Source: Tetradesmus obliquus (taxonomy: Eukaryota; Chlorophyta; Chlorophyceae; Sphaeropleales; Scenedesmaceae). From it: a stretch of 64,000 nt of DNA. A program made the translations under genes and the position numbers. The stretch is taken from the NCBI GenBank assembly GCA_030272155.1, contig CP126201.1, positions 1,054,001-1,118,000 on the forward strand, written 5' to 3'. Shown piece after piece: positions 1 through 11,119 of the stretch (its first letter is position 1; the number at the start of each line of letters is the position of its first letter). The notes below the pieces were generated by a model. That model worked only from the letters and a program-made list of their open reading frames with translations. It searched no databases and was not told where the DNA came from.

Positions 1-1635
1 GCTGTTGGGTACACCATGGAGCATTTGACCAGGGTCACGTCAACATTTTAGGTGCCATATGTCTGCTATTTATTTCGTTTGGCTGCTCTCACCTTCGCAG
101 GCTGATCTGAGCCCGAATGCACGTCCATCTGCCAGCTCAGGCTTTGAACGCCAGAGGTATGAAGAGGAAGCTACCACGACTGACCACGGTGCATTATAAA
201 ATTCTATGTGCTAAAAGACATTTCAAAGCAGCAAGATGCGACCAACATCAGCCACGAAGCAGGCGGGCTCCAACAAACCAATTGTCCGGTCCCGCCGCTG
301 AGCAGCAGCAACTTAAGCGATCGATCAAAATAAAGTAAAAGCACGCGATCAAGTGACGTTTAGAGGCGGGACTGTGAAGTTTGAGATGTAACACTGTCAG
401 AGTTTGAACGATGTTGTTTTCTTGCTAGTGACACAGTCTTGTGTCTGCACGCTCGATATCAGCCGTGGTGCTTTGCAGCAGTTGTTAAACAGGTTTTCAG
501 CTTGGTGTCAGCACTGCATGTCTCAATCAGCCAGGAATAAGCAGGAGGATGTACTCTACAGGCACAGCTTGCGGCTTCACCGTGCGCTGCTGTCACAGTG
601 TGCCCAGCTGCTCACACAATTTGATATGCTCCTTGGAAAAATGAGGGCTTCTTACAAAAACCTAGCAAAATGCACAGCACGACTTGATGCACAACAGGTC
701 CCATAGCTGGCAATAGCACCGCAGCCAGTGCAGGGCGCTACCGCCTGGTGTCCGCTGCAGCACCGAGGTGCAGGCCCTGCGACATGGCCATCGCTGGCTT
801 TTTGTGTGCTGCTATTTCGCCAGCATGCTTGATGAGCGGAAGGAGGCTGCATAGCCTAACGCCATCCCAGAAACACCATGAGCATGACGAGCCTCGCCAA
901 GCTTGTGCTCTGGTGCACTGCACTGTACTGTGCTGGCAGCGCAACATACCACAGCACACATGACACACCTCACAGGTGACGGTATCTTGCTCTACACACT
1001 CTTGACAGAAGCAGGAAGGGGCGACAGGAAAGCTGCACATCTGCATGCAGACGGCAAGAAGTTCGGGTTTTGCCAAGCACATCCCATTTTGTCAGGGCCC
1101 CTAGCACTGCAGCTGCTAGCTGTCAGGGCATGTTCAACCATCACGTTGATGCCCTGCGCTGCCAGCCAACGCCAGCCTTTGCCACGTGCAGCATGTGCGT
1201 TACTTGTCTTACATGTCTTGGCACTGCAAAAACTTCCTGGGTTTTCAGCTATCAGGGCAGGTTGATGCCCTGCGCTGCCAGCCAACGCCTGGCGGCAGAA
1301 GTGTCAAGGCGTTGTGCTCTGTGCAGCAGGAACAGCAGCAGCAGCAGGAGCAGCAGCAGCATCCGCCATTGTTAAGGTGCTGCAGCATCTGCATGGTGCA
1401 ACACCATCTGTCAGCTGCTGGTTCAGGCTGACTCTATTTAGCATATCAGCTCGGTCATCCAAATAATGCAGCACCTTTGATTACCCTCTGCTGGCTTCAT
1501 GCTTATGTGCCTACTAAGCAACTTCTAACTTCAGCACCAGATGCAGCATTGCAGCGCAAGGGAGCACTGGCTGTGCAGGTGTTGCTGCTGCTGTCAAGAG
1601 CTTGCGGGCACACATATGCTGCTCAGCACACTCAC
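1..1635. other. 3' flank of the protease gene, last exon unresolved
   Basis: The protease exon ending at 1636 leaves an open phase (two bases of a codon), so at least one more minus-strand exon must lie here, and I could not choose it. A candidate runs from about 1233 to 1144 (minus), starting after a TGCAG acceptor and ending in residues WLAAQGIN. It is suspicious because 29 bases of it occur twice, at 1145-1173 and 1260-1288, the same edge duplication seen in other genes here. The rest shows no recognisable gene. Confidence 0.35.
404..706 (+). CDS. possible small protein, hypothetical
   Basis: An open frame of 100 codons with no trinucleotide run. The deduced peptide is rich in Leu, Gln, Arg and Cys with heptad-like hydrophobic spacing (for example LHRALLSQCAQLLTQFDMLL), which would suit a helical protein. 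I recognise no family and see no clear splice sites or upstream signals. It lies in the opposite direction to the neighbouring protease gene. It could equally be a chance frame in the 3' flank of that gene. Low confidence. Confidence 0.2.
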   Translation: MNDVVFLLVTQSCVCTLDISRGALQQLLNRFSAWCQHCMSQSARNKQEDVLYRHSLRLHRALLSQCAQLLTQFDMLLGKMRASYKNLAKCTARLDAQQVP

Positions 1636-4600
1636 TTTGCAAACTTGCTGCAGATGTTGTCGGCCTCAATTGTGATGCCCGCCAACAGGCCTGTGCTTGC
1701 GTAGAACACGGCGCCTCCGCTGTCGCCTGCACAGTGGCATCACAGTTCAGCAGTGATTCTGCTCAACATCATGCAATTGCAGTTGCTCTGCGAGTAAAGA
1801 TCTGGCATAAGCCGCCTTCAAGGCAAGTTGCCAGGCGCCTCACGACTTCACTGGTCACCTGGTTTTGCTGTCTGCGCAGTGCCACGCATGCACGGCCATG
1901 CACAGGGTGTGCGCAGCATTGCAAAGTTCAAATCACACAGCATTTATTCAGCTGCATTCAAGCCCATTCAGCAGCTGAGATACAAGGCACAGATGTGATC
2001 ATTATGCTGCCATGCCAAGCAGAAGACACTGTATCCACGGCTGCACACAGAGCCTCCAGCGCCGCGCTGCAATGACAGGCTGGCCTCAAGATTATTGGTT
2101 TGATATGAGTATGGTTTTATAATTTCTTCTGACGGTTGGGATGATGATGAGTTGTTCTTCGATGTTTCCTCCCCCTATGAGCCTCTCGTTGGCTCCTGAC
2201 TGGGGTTCCCACTCCTCGTTGAGTGGAGCATGTAATGTAATGTAATGTATGGTTCTTTTTTACTGGTTTTGCTGATGCAGTTTGATTTGATCCAATCATC
2301 TCACCGCTGCACACAGAGCCGCCAGCGCCGCGCTGCAATGACAGGCTGGCCTCAATCCTGTTGATGGTCAGCCGGTTGAAGTCGGCAGGCGTGAAGCGGC
2401 GGTCCCTGTTGTTGTTGGGCAACTCGGCACCGGGGGCTGCAGCAGTTTGCAAAGACAAGCATGCCATGTAAGCTTATTGCAGTGCGTTGCGCTGTGGGTC
2501 TAGGCGGCACGACAGCATGCACAACGTACGCCGTGTCCTGTGCAGTGTGTGCCAGACATGGCACAGGCTTGCGCCGCTGCCTGCTTCAAGCGGCGGTCCC
2601 TGTTGTTGTTGTTTGGCAGTTCAGCACCCGGGGCTGCAGGAGAGACGATGGCAAGCACGCAATGTGAGCTTGTTGCAATGCAGTGCGCTGGGGTCTGGGC
2701 TGCATCAGCGCATGCATATGCGCACGTGCGCACATGTCATGCGCAGTGTGCGCCACACAAATGACTGGCTGCTTAAAATTTCAGTACGCATTGTGCTGCA
2801 ACACAAGGTGTCACTGCCTCGGCTACAGCACTGCTGTAACTGTACGAAGCAACCCTTCAGCAGCAACTGCAGGCAGCACTCACTCAGGATCTGCTGTGTG
2901 CGGCCGTAGCCGACAACCGTCAGGGCACCATCGGGAGCGAAGCCACCTGCAGCAACATGCACGAGGCCATCTCTGCTGACACATTGCCGTGATAGGGTTG
3001 GCTTGTCACGCTGCAATGTTTGGGGTGGTGACTGGGTCAATCGATGCCAAGTTGGCATCCATTACGGACAACCAGACGCGTGTTCCTAACAGCTGGGCCA
3101 TCTCAGGTTGTGCTGGACCATTGCAGTAAAAGCTTTTGACACCTGGCTAGCACGCAGGCAATGCACATGCAGCACGGCGGACTGCCGCAACAGATGTGGC
3201 ATGTTCAGCTAGCTGCCCATCCGTAGATAAGGGTTGTGCTGTGCTGCAAGGCCAACAGCAGGGGGGATCACCTGACTCCCGAATGTCGTCCAGCACTTGC
3301 TGCGGTAAGCGAGCAGCAGCAGCAGCAGCAGCAGTGACGCCGGTGGCAGCAGCAGCAGCAGCAGCAACACTTAGAAGTACGGGACCTTGTAGGCGGCAGC
3401 GCTCTACGTGAACAGGCACAGGTTATCTGCTGCTGGTGCTGCTGCTGCCGCTTTTGCGCACTGTGCATGCCTGCAAGTTGTGTTGTGTGTCATGTGGTGG
3501 GCTGACAAGTTACGCACGTGGGGTGGCAGGAGTGCAAGTGGCGTGCCTACTGAGCTTGTTTCAGCTCATCAAACCCATGGGAACGCACCTACACGTGTAT
3601 CCTGGCACTAAAATGCACGACTTGAGCCATACCAAAATGGCCACAGCTTGACACCAGACGATCAAGGCCTAGATGCTGCTGCAAGACGCACCTGGGGTGG
3701 CACGGGTGCGAGTGGCGTGCCTGTGATGCCTGTCTTCAGCTTGATGAAGGCCAGGTCATGCTTTAGGCCTTCTGAAGGGTCATTGGCCAGGGGGTGCGCC
3801 TCGACAGCTGCACGGCACACAGCCAGAGCGGCAAGCATGCAGGCCATCAGAGCACACACAGGCCCTCAGGACATGGCACCCAGGTATTTTTGTTTTTTTC
3901 CGTGCCCACCCTGCTAAATAGCCAGTGGGCGGGCCTCAACAGCTGCACAGCACACAGTTGCACAATCAGTGCGCGCATGCATGCAGGCCATCAGAGCACA
4001 CACACAGGCACAGCACACACAGGCCCTCAGAGGGGCCATTGGCCAGGGAGGGGGCGGGCCTCAACAGCTGCGCAGCATACACATACAGGCACAGCACTGC
4101 TTCAACCCTGGATCAGGATATGCTAAACCGCTGCTGCCTCCTTTGTCTGCTGCAGTGGGGTGCCAATCCTGGCGCCATTGCCATTGCCATGGCGTGTGAT
4201 GACGACGAGGGCGATAGTCAAGGCAACAGCAATACACGCAATCTATTTTGGTTGTACGTGCAGCCATATCTGTGCGTGCATGCCTGCTGTGTGCGCACCT
4301 GATGTGGTGTAGAGTGTGGGCTTATCGCTGATTGTCCAGTCACAGCTGACGTAGGTGAAGTCACCTGGCAGATGCACCACAACAGCAGCAGCAGCCGCAA
4401 CAGGCGTTCAGGCACCCTACAGCTGCACACCTCGTGTGTTTGGTGGATTCGAGACTCCAGAAGCTTTTAGTATAGCCGTCTTCGTGTGCCCGTTCTGCTC
4501 AAACCCTTGCAGCAGATCTGCTGTACATGCATGGCGCATGCAGCGGCTGTTATGCATACCTGAGCAGTGAGCTGCTGTGAGCAGCAGGCGTTCAGGCACC

Positions 4601-5238
4601 CTGCAGCTGCACGCCTGGATTATATGGTGGCTGCATGACTGCAGGCATTGTACTTCTGGTATAGCTGTCCTGTCGGTCCATTCTAGAACAGATCTGCTGC
4701 TACCTTCCCAGCAGAACTGTAGTACATGCATGCTGTTACACTTACCTACGCAGTGGGCTGCTGTCAGCAGCATTGTAGGGCTGACAAGGACAGCGCTGCA
4801 GCGCACATCATTGCCGCCTCCATTGCCCTGCAGCAGTGCACACACCTGCATGCACACACAGTCCCGCATGACAGATCGTTGACAGGCCTCTTGCAAGGGC
4901 AGCACTTACCACAACATGGTTTGCGCGTGATGACTGCAGCTGCCAGCTGCAAAAGAAAGAAACAATGATGAAAGCAGTTTAGTAGTCACTACTATTCGGC
5001 AAATAACATCAACAGCACAATGCCGGGGCTGCATCAACACGGCCAGACTTCAGCAATAGCAGATACACGTGCACCATGCAACAAGCAGCGTCCTACAGTG
5101 TCACACTGCTTTCCAGCATCCATATCTGCCACTCACAGAGCTGTACTTGTTGCCAGAGTCGGGCTCGCCTTGTACGATAGCTCTGCAGTGCGGGAGGCCA
5201 AGCAGCAGCAGCACACCCAAAATCAGCATGCACTCCAT
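1636..5238 (-). CDS. secreted trypsin-like serine protease (S1 family), 3' end incomplete
   Basis: Predicted S1 endopeptidase entering the secretory pathway. Minus-strand exons: 5238-5137, 4933-4910, 4827-4746, 4364-4299, 3807-3692, 3299-3272, 2946-2884, 2436-2305, 1726-1636; phases are consistent throughout. The first ATG gives a Leu-rich signal peptide, then IVQGEPDSGNKYSS, the usual start of the mature chain. The catalytic triad is visible: LLTAAHC (His), HDLAFIKL (Asp) and CSGDSGG (Ser); the last is rebuilt exactly across the intron between 2305 and 1726. GYGRT before it is the family's G(W/Y)G motif. The choice of the 24-base second exon rests on phase and is the weakest join. GDSGGAVF replaces the usual GDSGGP. 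The final exon is not resolved. Introns hold partial copies of coding edges, including a second TAAHC at about 4580-4600. Confidence 0.8.
2018..2360. repeat. duplicated exon edge of the protease gene flanking a dispersed repeat
   Basis: About 50 bases of the protease exon that ends at 2305 recur at about 2030-2082, including the run GCGCCGCGCTGCAATGACAG, which is present in both copies. The lower copy lies in the intron between the SVCSG exon and the GDSGG exon. A dispersed repeat sits between the two copies. Confidence 0.8.
2130..2250 (+). repeat. dispersed repeat, copy 1 (possible SINE/LINE tail)
   Basis: Resembles 12411-12507: both share the order GTTCTT, GATGT, CCTATGAGC, TTGGCTCCTG, GGGTTYC, TTGAGT and ATGTAA. 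This copy ends in about four ATGTA units, as the 3' tail of a non-LTR retroelement or SINE may do. No coding part remains. Family not identified. Confidence 0.55.
3500..4640. repeat. partial exon copies in protease introns
   Basis: Edges of the exon at 3692-3807 recur at about 3530-3580 (GCAAGTGGCGTGCCT side) and twice upstream, at about 3918-3950 and 4025-4070 (GCGGGCCTCAACAGCTGC). A segment reading GGTGCCTGAACGCCTG on the minus strand occurs at about 4395-4425 and 4580-4615. None of these copies fits the reading phase, so I treat them as decoys. Confidence 0.6.
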
Positions 5239-6310
5239 TGCGACACAGAGGGACGGGTCCAACAGTTGAGGTGGAATTTAACCGCTGATTTTACTTTAAG
5301 CATCATTAGTTGATATCTTTGTACTGGGTCGCATGGTATGGCAGCCTGTGTTGCAACCGGCGATCGCCGGTCCGAGGTTTATTTCGCAGGTCGATGGAAG
5401 GGCACAAGCAGAAGCGCTTGAAGCCTGTTCTATTTTTGGACTGCTTCTTTGCTGTACACTGCATGCATTACTTGCGGCTGCTTTTGCTACCGACGCAGAC
5501 CAGATAAACCCAGTAGACCCCAGCAGCCAGCAGCAGTGTTACTTGCAATCACACAGTATAAAATTGGTACAGCGTGCAAGCAGGTCAATCATTACAGGTC
5601 GACAACAGTTGCTTCTCGCGATGGCCAGCAGTGCGGGATTAACCATCACATAAGCAATAACACGACGGATCCTGCATATGGTCAATGGCTGCTGGAGGCA
5701 TAGCTGACATCAGCCAGTGACACCTGGCATCCCAGACAGCAATCCACCCAAACACACAAGACACTAGAAAGCTCTGCAGCTGCATCCACAAACAACAAAC
5801 TAAATCCCACCTTCCAAAGAATGCAATGAAATCATCAAGCAGAAGCAACAACGAACCGATTAATGCCCAATCATCTACCCTGGTGCATTATCACACACAG
5901 CCCCATTGCTACGGTGGCCCGACAAAGCAAACCGTACAACACCACAGGTTTGTTTGTGGTGAACCCAGGGGGGCGAGGGTTGACTACTGCTGCAGCTGCA
6001 CCTTTCACTGCTGCCCCATCAACAGCAGCTCATCATGCTGCAGCAACACCCCCCGCAAATGTGTTGGTCACACCACTACGTGCCTGCTCCTGCCGAAATT
6101 CTGCAAGTATCAAGGCAGCAGCAACAGCAGTGGCGCTGCCTCTTGCCCTGCAACTGCTGCTCTTCAAAGGGTTGACTACTGCTGGCAGCCACTGGGCTGC
6201 CTGTAGCAGCCCTCAACACAAGCCCTTGGCACGGCAGCTGCTGCTGCAATAGCGTCCAGCGGCAGCAACATTTTGCCCTGCTGCTCACGTGCTCATCATC
6301 GCATCCAGGC
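5239..6310. other. intergenic, no gene seen
   Basis: Lies between the protease start and the SBPase tail copies, both on the minus strand, so it should hold the protease promoter. No clear core promoter element is seen. GGGTTGACTACTGCTG occurs at about 5977 and again, with small changes, at about 6169, marking a degenerate duplication. Confidence 0.4.
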
Positions 6311-6625
6311 ACTACTTATGCACCCCTCACTGCGCTGCTGCACAGCTGCTCTTGCTGCTCACGCGCCCCGTATTGCGTCCAGGCAATGCGCCACCTGAGG
6401 CGCTGAGCCCAGGGCAACGTTGCACTGCTGCTCGCCCGCCCTCATGACGACCAGGCAGTGCTGCACTGCTGTGAACGCCACGCCCCACGCCCCTGATGTT
6501 CTGCTGCTCATGCGTCCCGCATCGCGTCCAGCCACTGCGCCACCTGAGGTGCCGAGCCCAGCGCAATGATGCACTGCTGCTCGCCCGCCCTCATGACGAC
6601 CAGCGCTGCGCCACTGCACTGCTGC
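6311..6625 (-). repeat. tandem copies of the 3' end (with stop) of the SBPase-like gene
   Basis: On the minus strand the end of the last coding exon (GGGCTCAGCACCTCAGGTGG, then the GACGC..ATGCGG stretch and the stop) occurs in the gene at 6700-6775. It recurs at about 6510-6570 and about 6365-6410 with substitutions. The copies lie downstream of the real stop, so they would be transcribed only as 3' UTR. Confidence 0.75.
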
Positions 6626-6699
6626 GCTGCTGCAGTGCTACACAGCTGCACTGCAGCTCCTGTGCCCCATATGGCATGCAGCCAATGCTGCTCTGCTGC

Positions 6700-9600
6700 T
6701 CACGCGCCCCGCATGGCGTCCAGGCACTGCGCCACCTGAGGTGCTGAGCCCAGCGCAATGATGGAGCGTGCACCTGTGTCGTTGATGACAAGGTCCAGGA
6801 TGGAGCCCTGGCCGTCATGTGACACGCCGCCGGCAGCCTGCTTGCAGGAAAACACGCAGGCGGTTGCAGGAAAACGCAGACGCAGCAAGGCATCGGTCAG
6901 TGACTGCTGTTTCCAGTTGGAGTCTAGGTGCGGGATGGAGCCCTGGCCTTCATGTGACACGCCACCCGCAGCCTGGCTGCAAATGAAAAGCACGCGCAAC
7001 ACACAGTCAGTCAGTAGTTGCGTCAAGCATTTGACGTCAAACATATGAATGGAAAAGTGAAGTTTGCTTTCACTTTGACAGCACCAGCGGCGAATATTCA
7101 TCCATGCATTTGCGGTACCTTAGCCTCAAGCGCAGCAATCCGGCGACAGGCCTACAGGCACCAGCTACCATGTGCCACTTCACAAGTTACCTCAACCATA
7201 CATTTGCACAGTACAGCAGTGCTGCACCTCACCCTAGTCACACACACCGGTACAGTGTAGACCCCAGTGCATGAGCCCCCACATCAATCACGTGCGTAAA
7301 CAAAGTCGTAACATAGAAAACATAGGACCACCCACCTCGACAACCAGCGCCACTGGTGCACACTCGTACAGCAACCTCAGCTTGGCTGGCGCTGTGGCCG
7401 ACTTGGGGTTACAAAACACGCCACCACCCTGCAGCCACAGACAATACACCAGGGACAGCAACAGGCAGCATTGTCAGCAATCACCTCGACAATGCTTCAG
7501 GGGAGAGGGGCAACATTGGAGCACGCAGTACTCGGGGTTGCAGAACACGGCGCCACCCTGCAAGGCAACATCATAATCAGAAAGTCCTGTTGTCAGCAAC
7601 AGCGAAGCGCAGCAGACCACACGCACAGGGGAGTGCAGCATTGCCAGCAGCAGCTCAAAGGAGATAGATAGAGGGGTTACATCTGTGTGCTCATGCGGCA
7701 TACGCCATCACTAACACCTGGTAAGGTGAGAGCTGCAATAGCTAGCTCAAGGGAGAAAGGGGAGTGAGCAATGCTTGCCATACTACTATCACATGCTTTA
7801 CATCCATGCATGTAAGCCCAACCAGCAGGAGTCCCAAGTTGAGCATGATGTCTCTCGTGTCACGTGCGCTGCAAGGACCATTGCGTTTGCTTGCATACTG
7901 TGTGCACTTGCTGCTACTGCTGCTGGGCCCCAACAGGACATGTCAAAGAGCACTCCTGCCGCTGCACCACATGCATTACAGCCATCCCACCTTTGCCAGC
8001 ATGTGGTGCACATCAGGCACCATTCCTCCAAAGTAGCGCAGCTTGCAGCCGTTAGTAATCCGTTACTTTCATTCATTCAAAACACAGACATCACACCAGA
8101 CCCACCTTTGCCAGCATGTGGTGCACATCAGGCACCATGCCTCCAGAGTAGCGCAGCTTGCAGCCGTTAGTGATCCACGCATGCAGCAGCTGCTGGTACG
8201 CCTCGTTGCCTGCTGCTGCCCTGATGTTGGCCGGTGCCACGTTGTTTTTGTCGCCCAGCTTTGTGTGCACCCTCCGCAGCCTCCAGCGTCTGTCACTCAG
8301 CACAAACTCGAGCACATCAAACGCTTCCGATATGCTGCCGTGCTGCTGCTGCTGCTGCCCGTCCTGCTGCTGCTGCTGCTGTGCTGCGTCGCAATGCTGC
8401 GGCTGGCTGCCACCTGCTGCTGCTCTGCTGCCTGATGGGACGGCCAGTACTAGCAGCGTACGCGGGCCGTAGACAGAGTATGCTGCTGCGACTTGGTCCC
8501 TGCCTGTCTGGCCGAGTGGTGTGCTGCCAGGCCACACACCAAAGATGCTGCCTACTGCAAAGTTGGCATCAAAGATGCTACTGCCATCTAGCGGGTCAAA
8601 TGCCACCTGAATGTACAGCAGTGTGCAGCAGTGCGCAGGTGGAAAGTCAGTGAGAGTGCTTGTCAACATCACTTAGCTTGTGACGACAGCGCATGTATGA
8701 AAGCAGGCCAGCGCATGAGCAAGTGCTGCAAGCTTGCTTGCTCGCTGTGCAGCGGTTGACATGTGATGGGTCCAACAACGACATGTCCTGCTGCTGACTG
8801 TCCTGCCCTGCTGCGTCGTGCTGGTGCTGCTGCTGCTTTGCAATCAACTGACTGCTCCAGTACGACCAGCTGCACATGCAGGAGCACGCCTGGTGCTGGT
8901 GCTGGTGCTGCTGCTCATATTCAGCATTCACCCTGACTGCTCCTCACAACTGTGACAAGCTGCTGCAGTTGCAGCAGCTGCTGCTGCTCATATTCAGCAT
9001 TCACCCTGACTGCTCCCCACAGCTGTGACAAGCTGTACATGCAGGAGCACGCCTAGCACAGCTTTACAAACAAGGTTTTCTGCTGACTTGGTGAATCAAG
9101 TCAACCTTCTTAGAACTTAAGACAGCCCTGACCGGGCCAATATGCTTGCAGCAGCAACAACAATACAGGTTCAGGTTGCGGCTGCGCTCACCGAGTAGCC
9201 TTGGCCTGGCTGCTGCTGCTGGTGCTGCATGCGACATTATCACCAAGCAGCAGTCCTAGCAACTGCCATATGCTTGCAGCAGGAATCTATGATGTGCTTC
9301 AACCCTGCTTTTTGGCCCTGCTCACCGAGTAGCCTTGCCCTGGCTGCTGCTGCTGCTGCTGCTGCTGCTGCGGCATGCGACATCATCCCCAAGCAGCAGC
9401 CCTAGCAGCTGTCATATGCTTGCAGCAGGAATCTATGATGTGCTTTCACTCTGCTTCTGGGCACTGCTCACCGAGTAGTCCTGGCCTGGCTGCTGCTGCT
9501 GCGACATCGGCAGGATGTCTGACTGCTCCTCGCTGCTTGCTGACGCCACTGCAGGGCAGCTGCGCAGGTGCTTGAAGATGATCTCATCAGCGTGAATGTC

Positions 9601-9965
9601 AGCCTGAACATAAGCAGTGAAAGCAATTGCAGGCAGTACAAGCATGGTGAGCAGCTGGACAGGTGCTGACAGCAGTTCAGCAAGGGGAGCCAGGATCCTT
9701 GCACACAGCAGCAAACACAGCAACGCTGTCTGTGTGGGACGCACTGACTTGTCAAGCAAGGATAGCGGAGCGTTGCGCCCTTGCAACCGCTGCAGGACAG
9801 AACAGCTGCTGCAGGAAGGCTGGAGACAGTACACAGGTACACAGTCGTCTGGACAGTTGATGGACTGCTGCTGCTGCTGCTGTGTTCACCTGCAGCTGAT
9901 CGTCCCCGAAGCTGTTGGTGCTGCCTGCCTCATCAAACTCCATCGTCCGCAGAGAGGCCTGCAGG

Positions 9966-10016
<51 letters not shown>

Positions 10017-10750
10017 GTGACAAGGTGCACCAGTCAGCAGTGCCACCCAGCGCTGACATTATGGCTGGAGCGTTAGCCCGTGCTGTTGTGTTGCTGCTGC
10101 CTGGCACAGCACCCCGTTACGACTGAACATTGCAGCACTTGCTGACGCATGCAGGTACACACCAATAGGCGGCACAGCTGGAGTATGTATACGTGCTGTT
10201 GCTCTGCTTGAGTAACTTTCACTTGACAGAGACTGCATGCTGCCGCTGCTCACAAGCTGCTCCCAGCCCCTGGGTCAGATACTTACAGAGATCTCAGCGA
10301 CGGAGCTGGCGATGCTCTGCACAACACTTGCCTGCAAGCAGACAGACAACGCTGCACATGTCAGCCAAAATAACACTCATATGGACGTGTGGTGCTGAAC
10401 GTGAGCGCTGCCACATGCAATCTGGAGCGCTGCATGTGATGAGATGATAGTACCCTTGCTACAGGCAGCGCCAGTGATACAGCACCTGGCCAGCAGCAGC
10501 TGCCCTGTGCATGCTTTGCAACTTGGCAACGCTTTATTCAAGTATGCCAGCGTCGAGGGCAACAGTCGCGGCGGCTGGCATAGCATGGACGCACCAAGCC
10601 GCTCTCCAACCCTTCTAGCGCCTTTTCAAGTTCAGCTCCCACAGCAACTGGGGCTGTTGCCGTCGCTGTTGCAGCCATTGCAGTGGAATGTGTGCTTATA
10701 TAAGCAGCTACGGCAGTAAATAGTAAAACGCAAGCAACTGAGCGTCGCAT
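6700..10750 (-). CDS. sedoheptulose-1,7-bisphosphatase-like enzyme
   Basis: FBPase/SBPase superfamily sugar bisphosphatase; the wording is SBPase rather than FBPase (VAFDPLDGSSIFDANFAVG, GSIFGVWPG, TGRDQVAAAYSVYGPRT, YSGGMVPDV). Seven exons: 10750-10595, 10331-10287, 9958-9890, 9603-9472, 8606-8106, 7428-7336, 6837-6700, all in phase, giving 377 aa, near the normal size. Metal-site motifs SSEE and DPLDGSS are present. The segment that in chloroplast SBPase carries the redox Cys pair (CGGT.CVN) reads EFDEAGSTNSFGDDQL and has no Cys, so thioredoxin control through that pair is unlikely. Two poly-Q runs interrupt exon 5, in a loop before SISEAFDVLEF. The start at 10750 gives an Ala/Thr-rich, hydrophobic N-terminus that could be a transit or signal peptide; an inner Met is at residue 25. 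It may be a paralogue of the Calvin-cycle enzyme. Confidence 0.9.
6915..6985 (-). repeat. copy of the acceptor and start of SBPase exon 7
   Basis: The minus strand reads CAG followed by AAGGVSHEGQGSI, nearly identical to the true exon 7 start at 6837 (AAGGVSHDGQGSI). It then diverges and has no matching donor. It lies in intron 6, about 135 bases upstream of the real acceptor. Confidence 0.8.
7490..7570 (-). repeat. copy of the acceptor and start of SBPase exon 6
   Basis: The minus strand reads CCTTGCAGGGTGGCGCCGTG, then FCNP, matching the real exon 6 start at 7428 (GGGVFCNPKS). It stops matching after about 30 bases. Intronic decoy. Confidence 0.75.
7663..7750 (+). repeat. dispersed repeat (pair with 17392-17475)
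   Basis: Same repeat as at 17392-17475, here in intron 5 of the SBPase-like gene, antisense to it. No ends or target duplications could be defined by eye, so the class is unknown. Confidence 0.6.
7985..8050 (-). repeat. copy of the 3' end and donor of SBPase exon 5
   Basis: The end of exon 5 (GGATTACTAACGGCTGCAAG side, ..MVPDVHHMLAK, then GTGGG) at 8106-8170 is repeated in the intron at about 7985-8050 with few changes, including a donor-like GGTGGGATGG. The first copy in transcription order carries the coding frame. Confidence 0.85.
9180..9350 (-). repeat. two copies of the 3' end and donor of SBPase exon 4
   Basis: The exon 4 end (QQQQPGQDYS, donor GTGAGC) at 9472 is repeated twice in the following intron, at about 9325-9345 (PGQGYS) and about 9185-9215. 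Each copy keeps the TACTCGGTGAGC donor core. CTG/CAG runs lie beside them. Confidence 0.8.
9969..10013 (-). repeat. CTG run upstream of the SBPase exon 3 acceptor
   Basis: About 15 CAG units on the plus strand, which is CTG on the sense strand, sit a few bases upstream of the CCTGCAG acceptor of exon 3 (9958). It takes the place of a polypyrimidine tract. Confidence 0.85.
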
Positions 10751-11119
10751 ACACAGCAATTTGGCGCTGCTGTCGTTGTCAGGCTGCCAAACTCGTGCAC
10801 TGTGTTATGGCTGTACTGCAAGATCAAAGTCTACACGAACACAACTGTGGTTGTGATGTGTGTGTTGACATGATCACCAAGCTGCTTTGACATGGTGGGT
10901 GACTTGCTCACTGATGTTACTTACATATCTGCGTGTACGGCTGTTGATATGCTTTAAAACGGTTTCTGATGCAGAATATGAATGAATAGTCCGTTGACGC
11001 TCCCTGTAGCGCTTCGGCTTGAGCAAAAGGGTGTTGAACATCATCACGCCAACTCCTCTCCGTGTCTTGAGCTGTTTAAACGTATTTAAGATTACTATTA
11101 GCAACAACTGGCAGGTTAA

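Noticed and set aside
4560-4620. A second protease gene around the second TAAHC
   Set aside because: The stretch is a partial repeat of nearby sequence in an intron, with no in-phase flanking exons; the TAAHC at 4746-4770 is the one that joins in phase.
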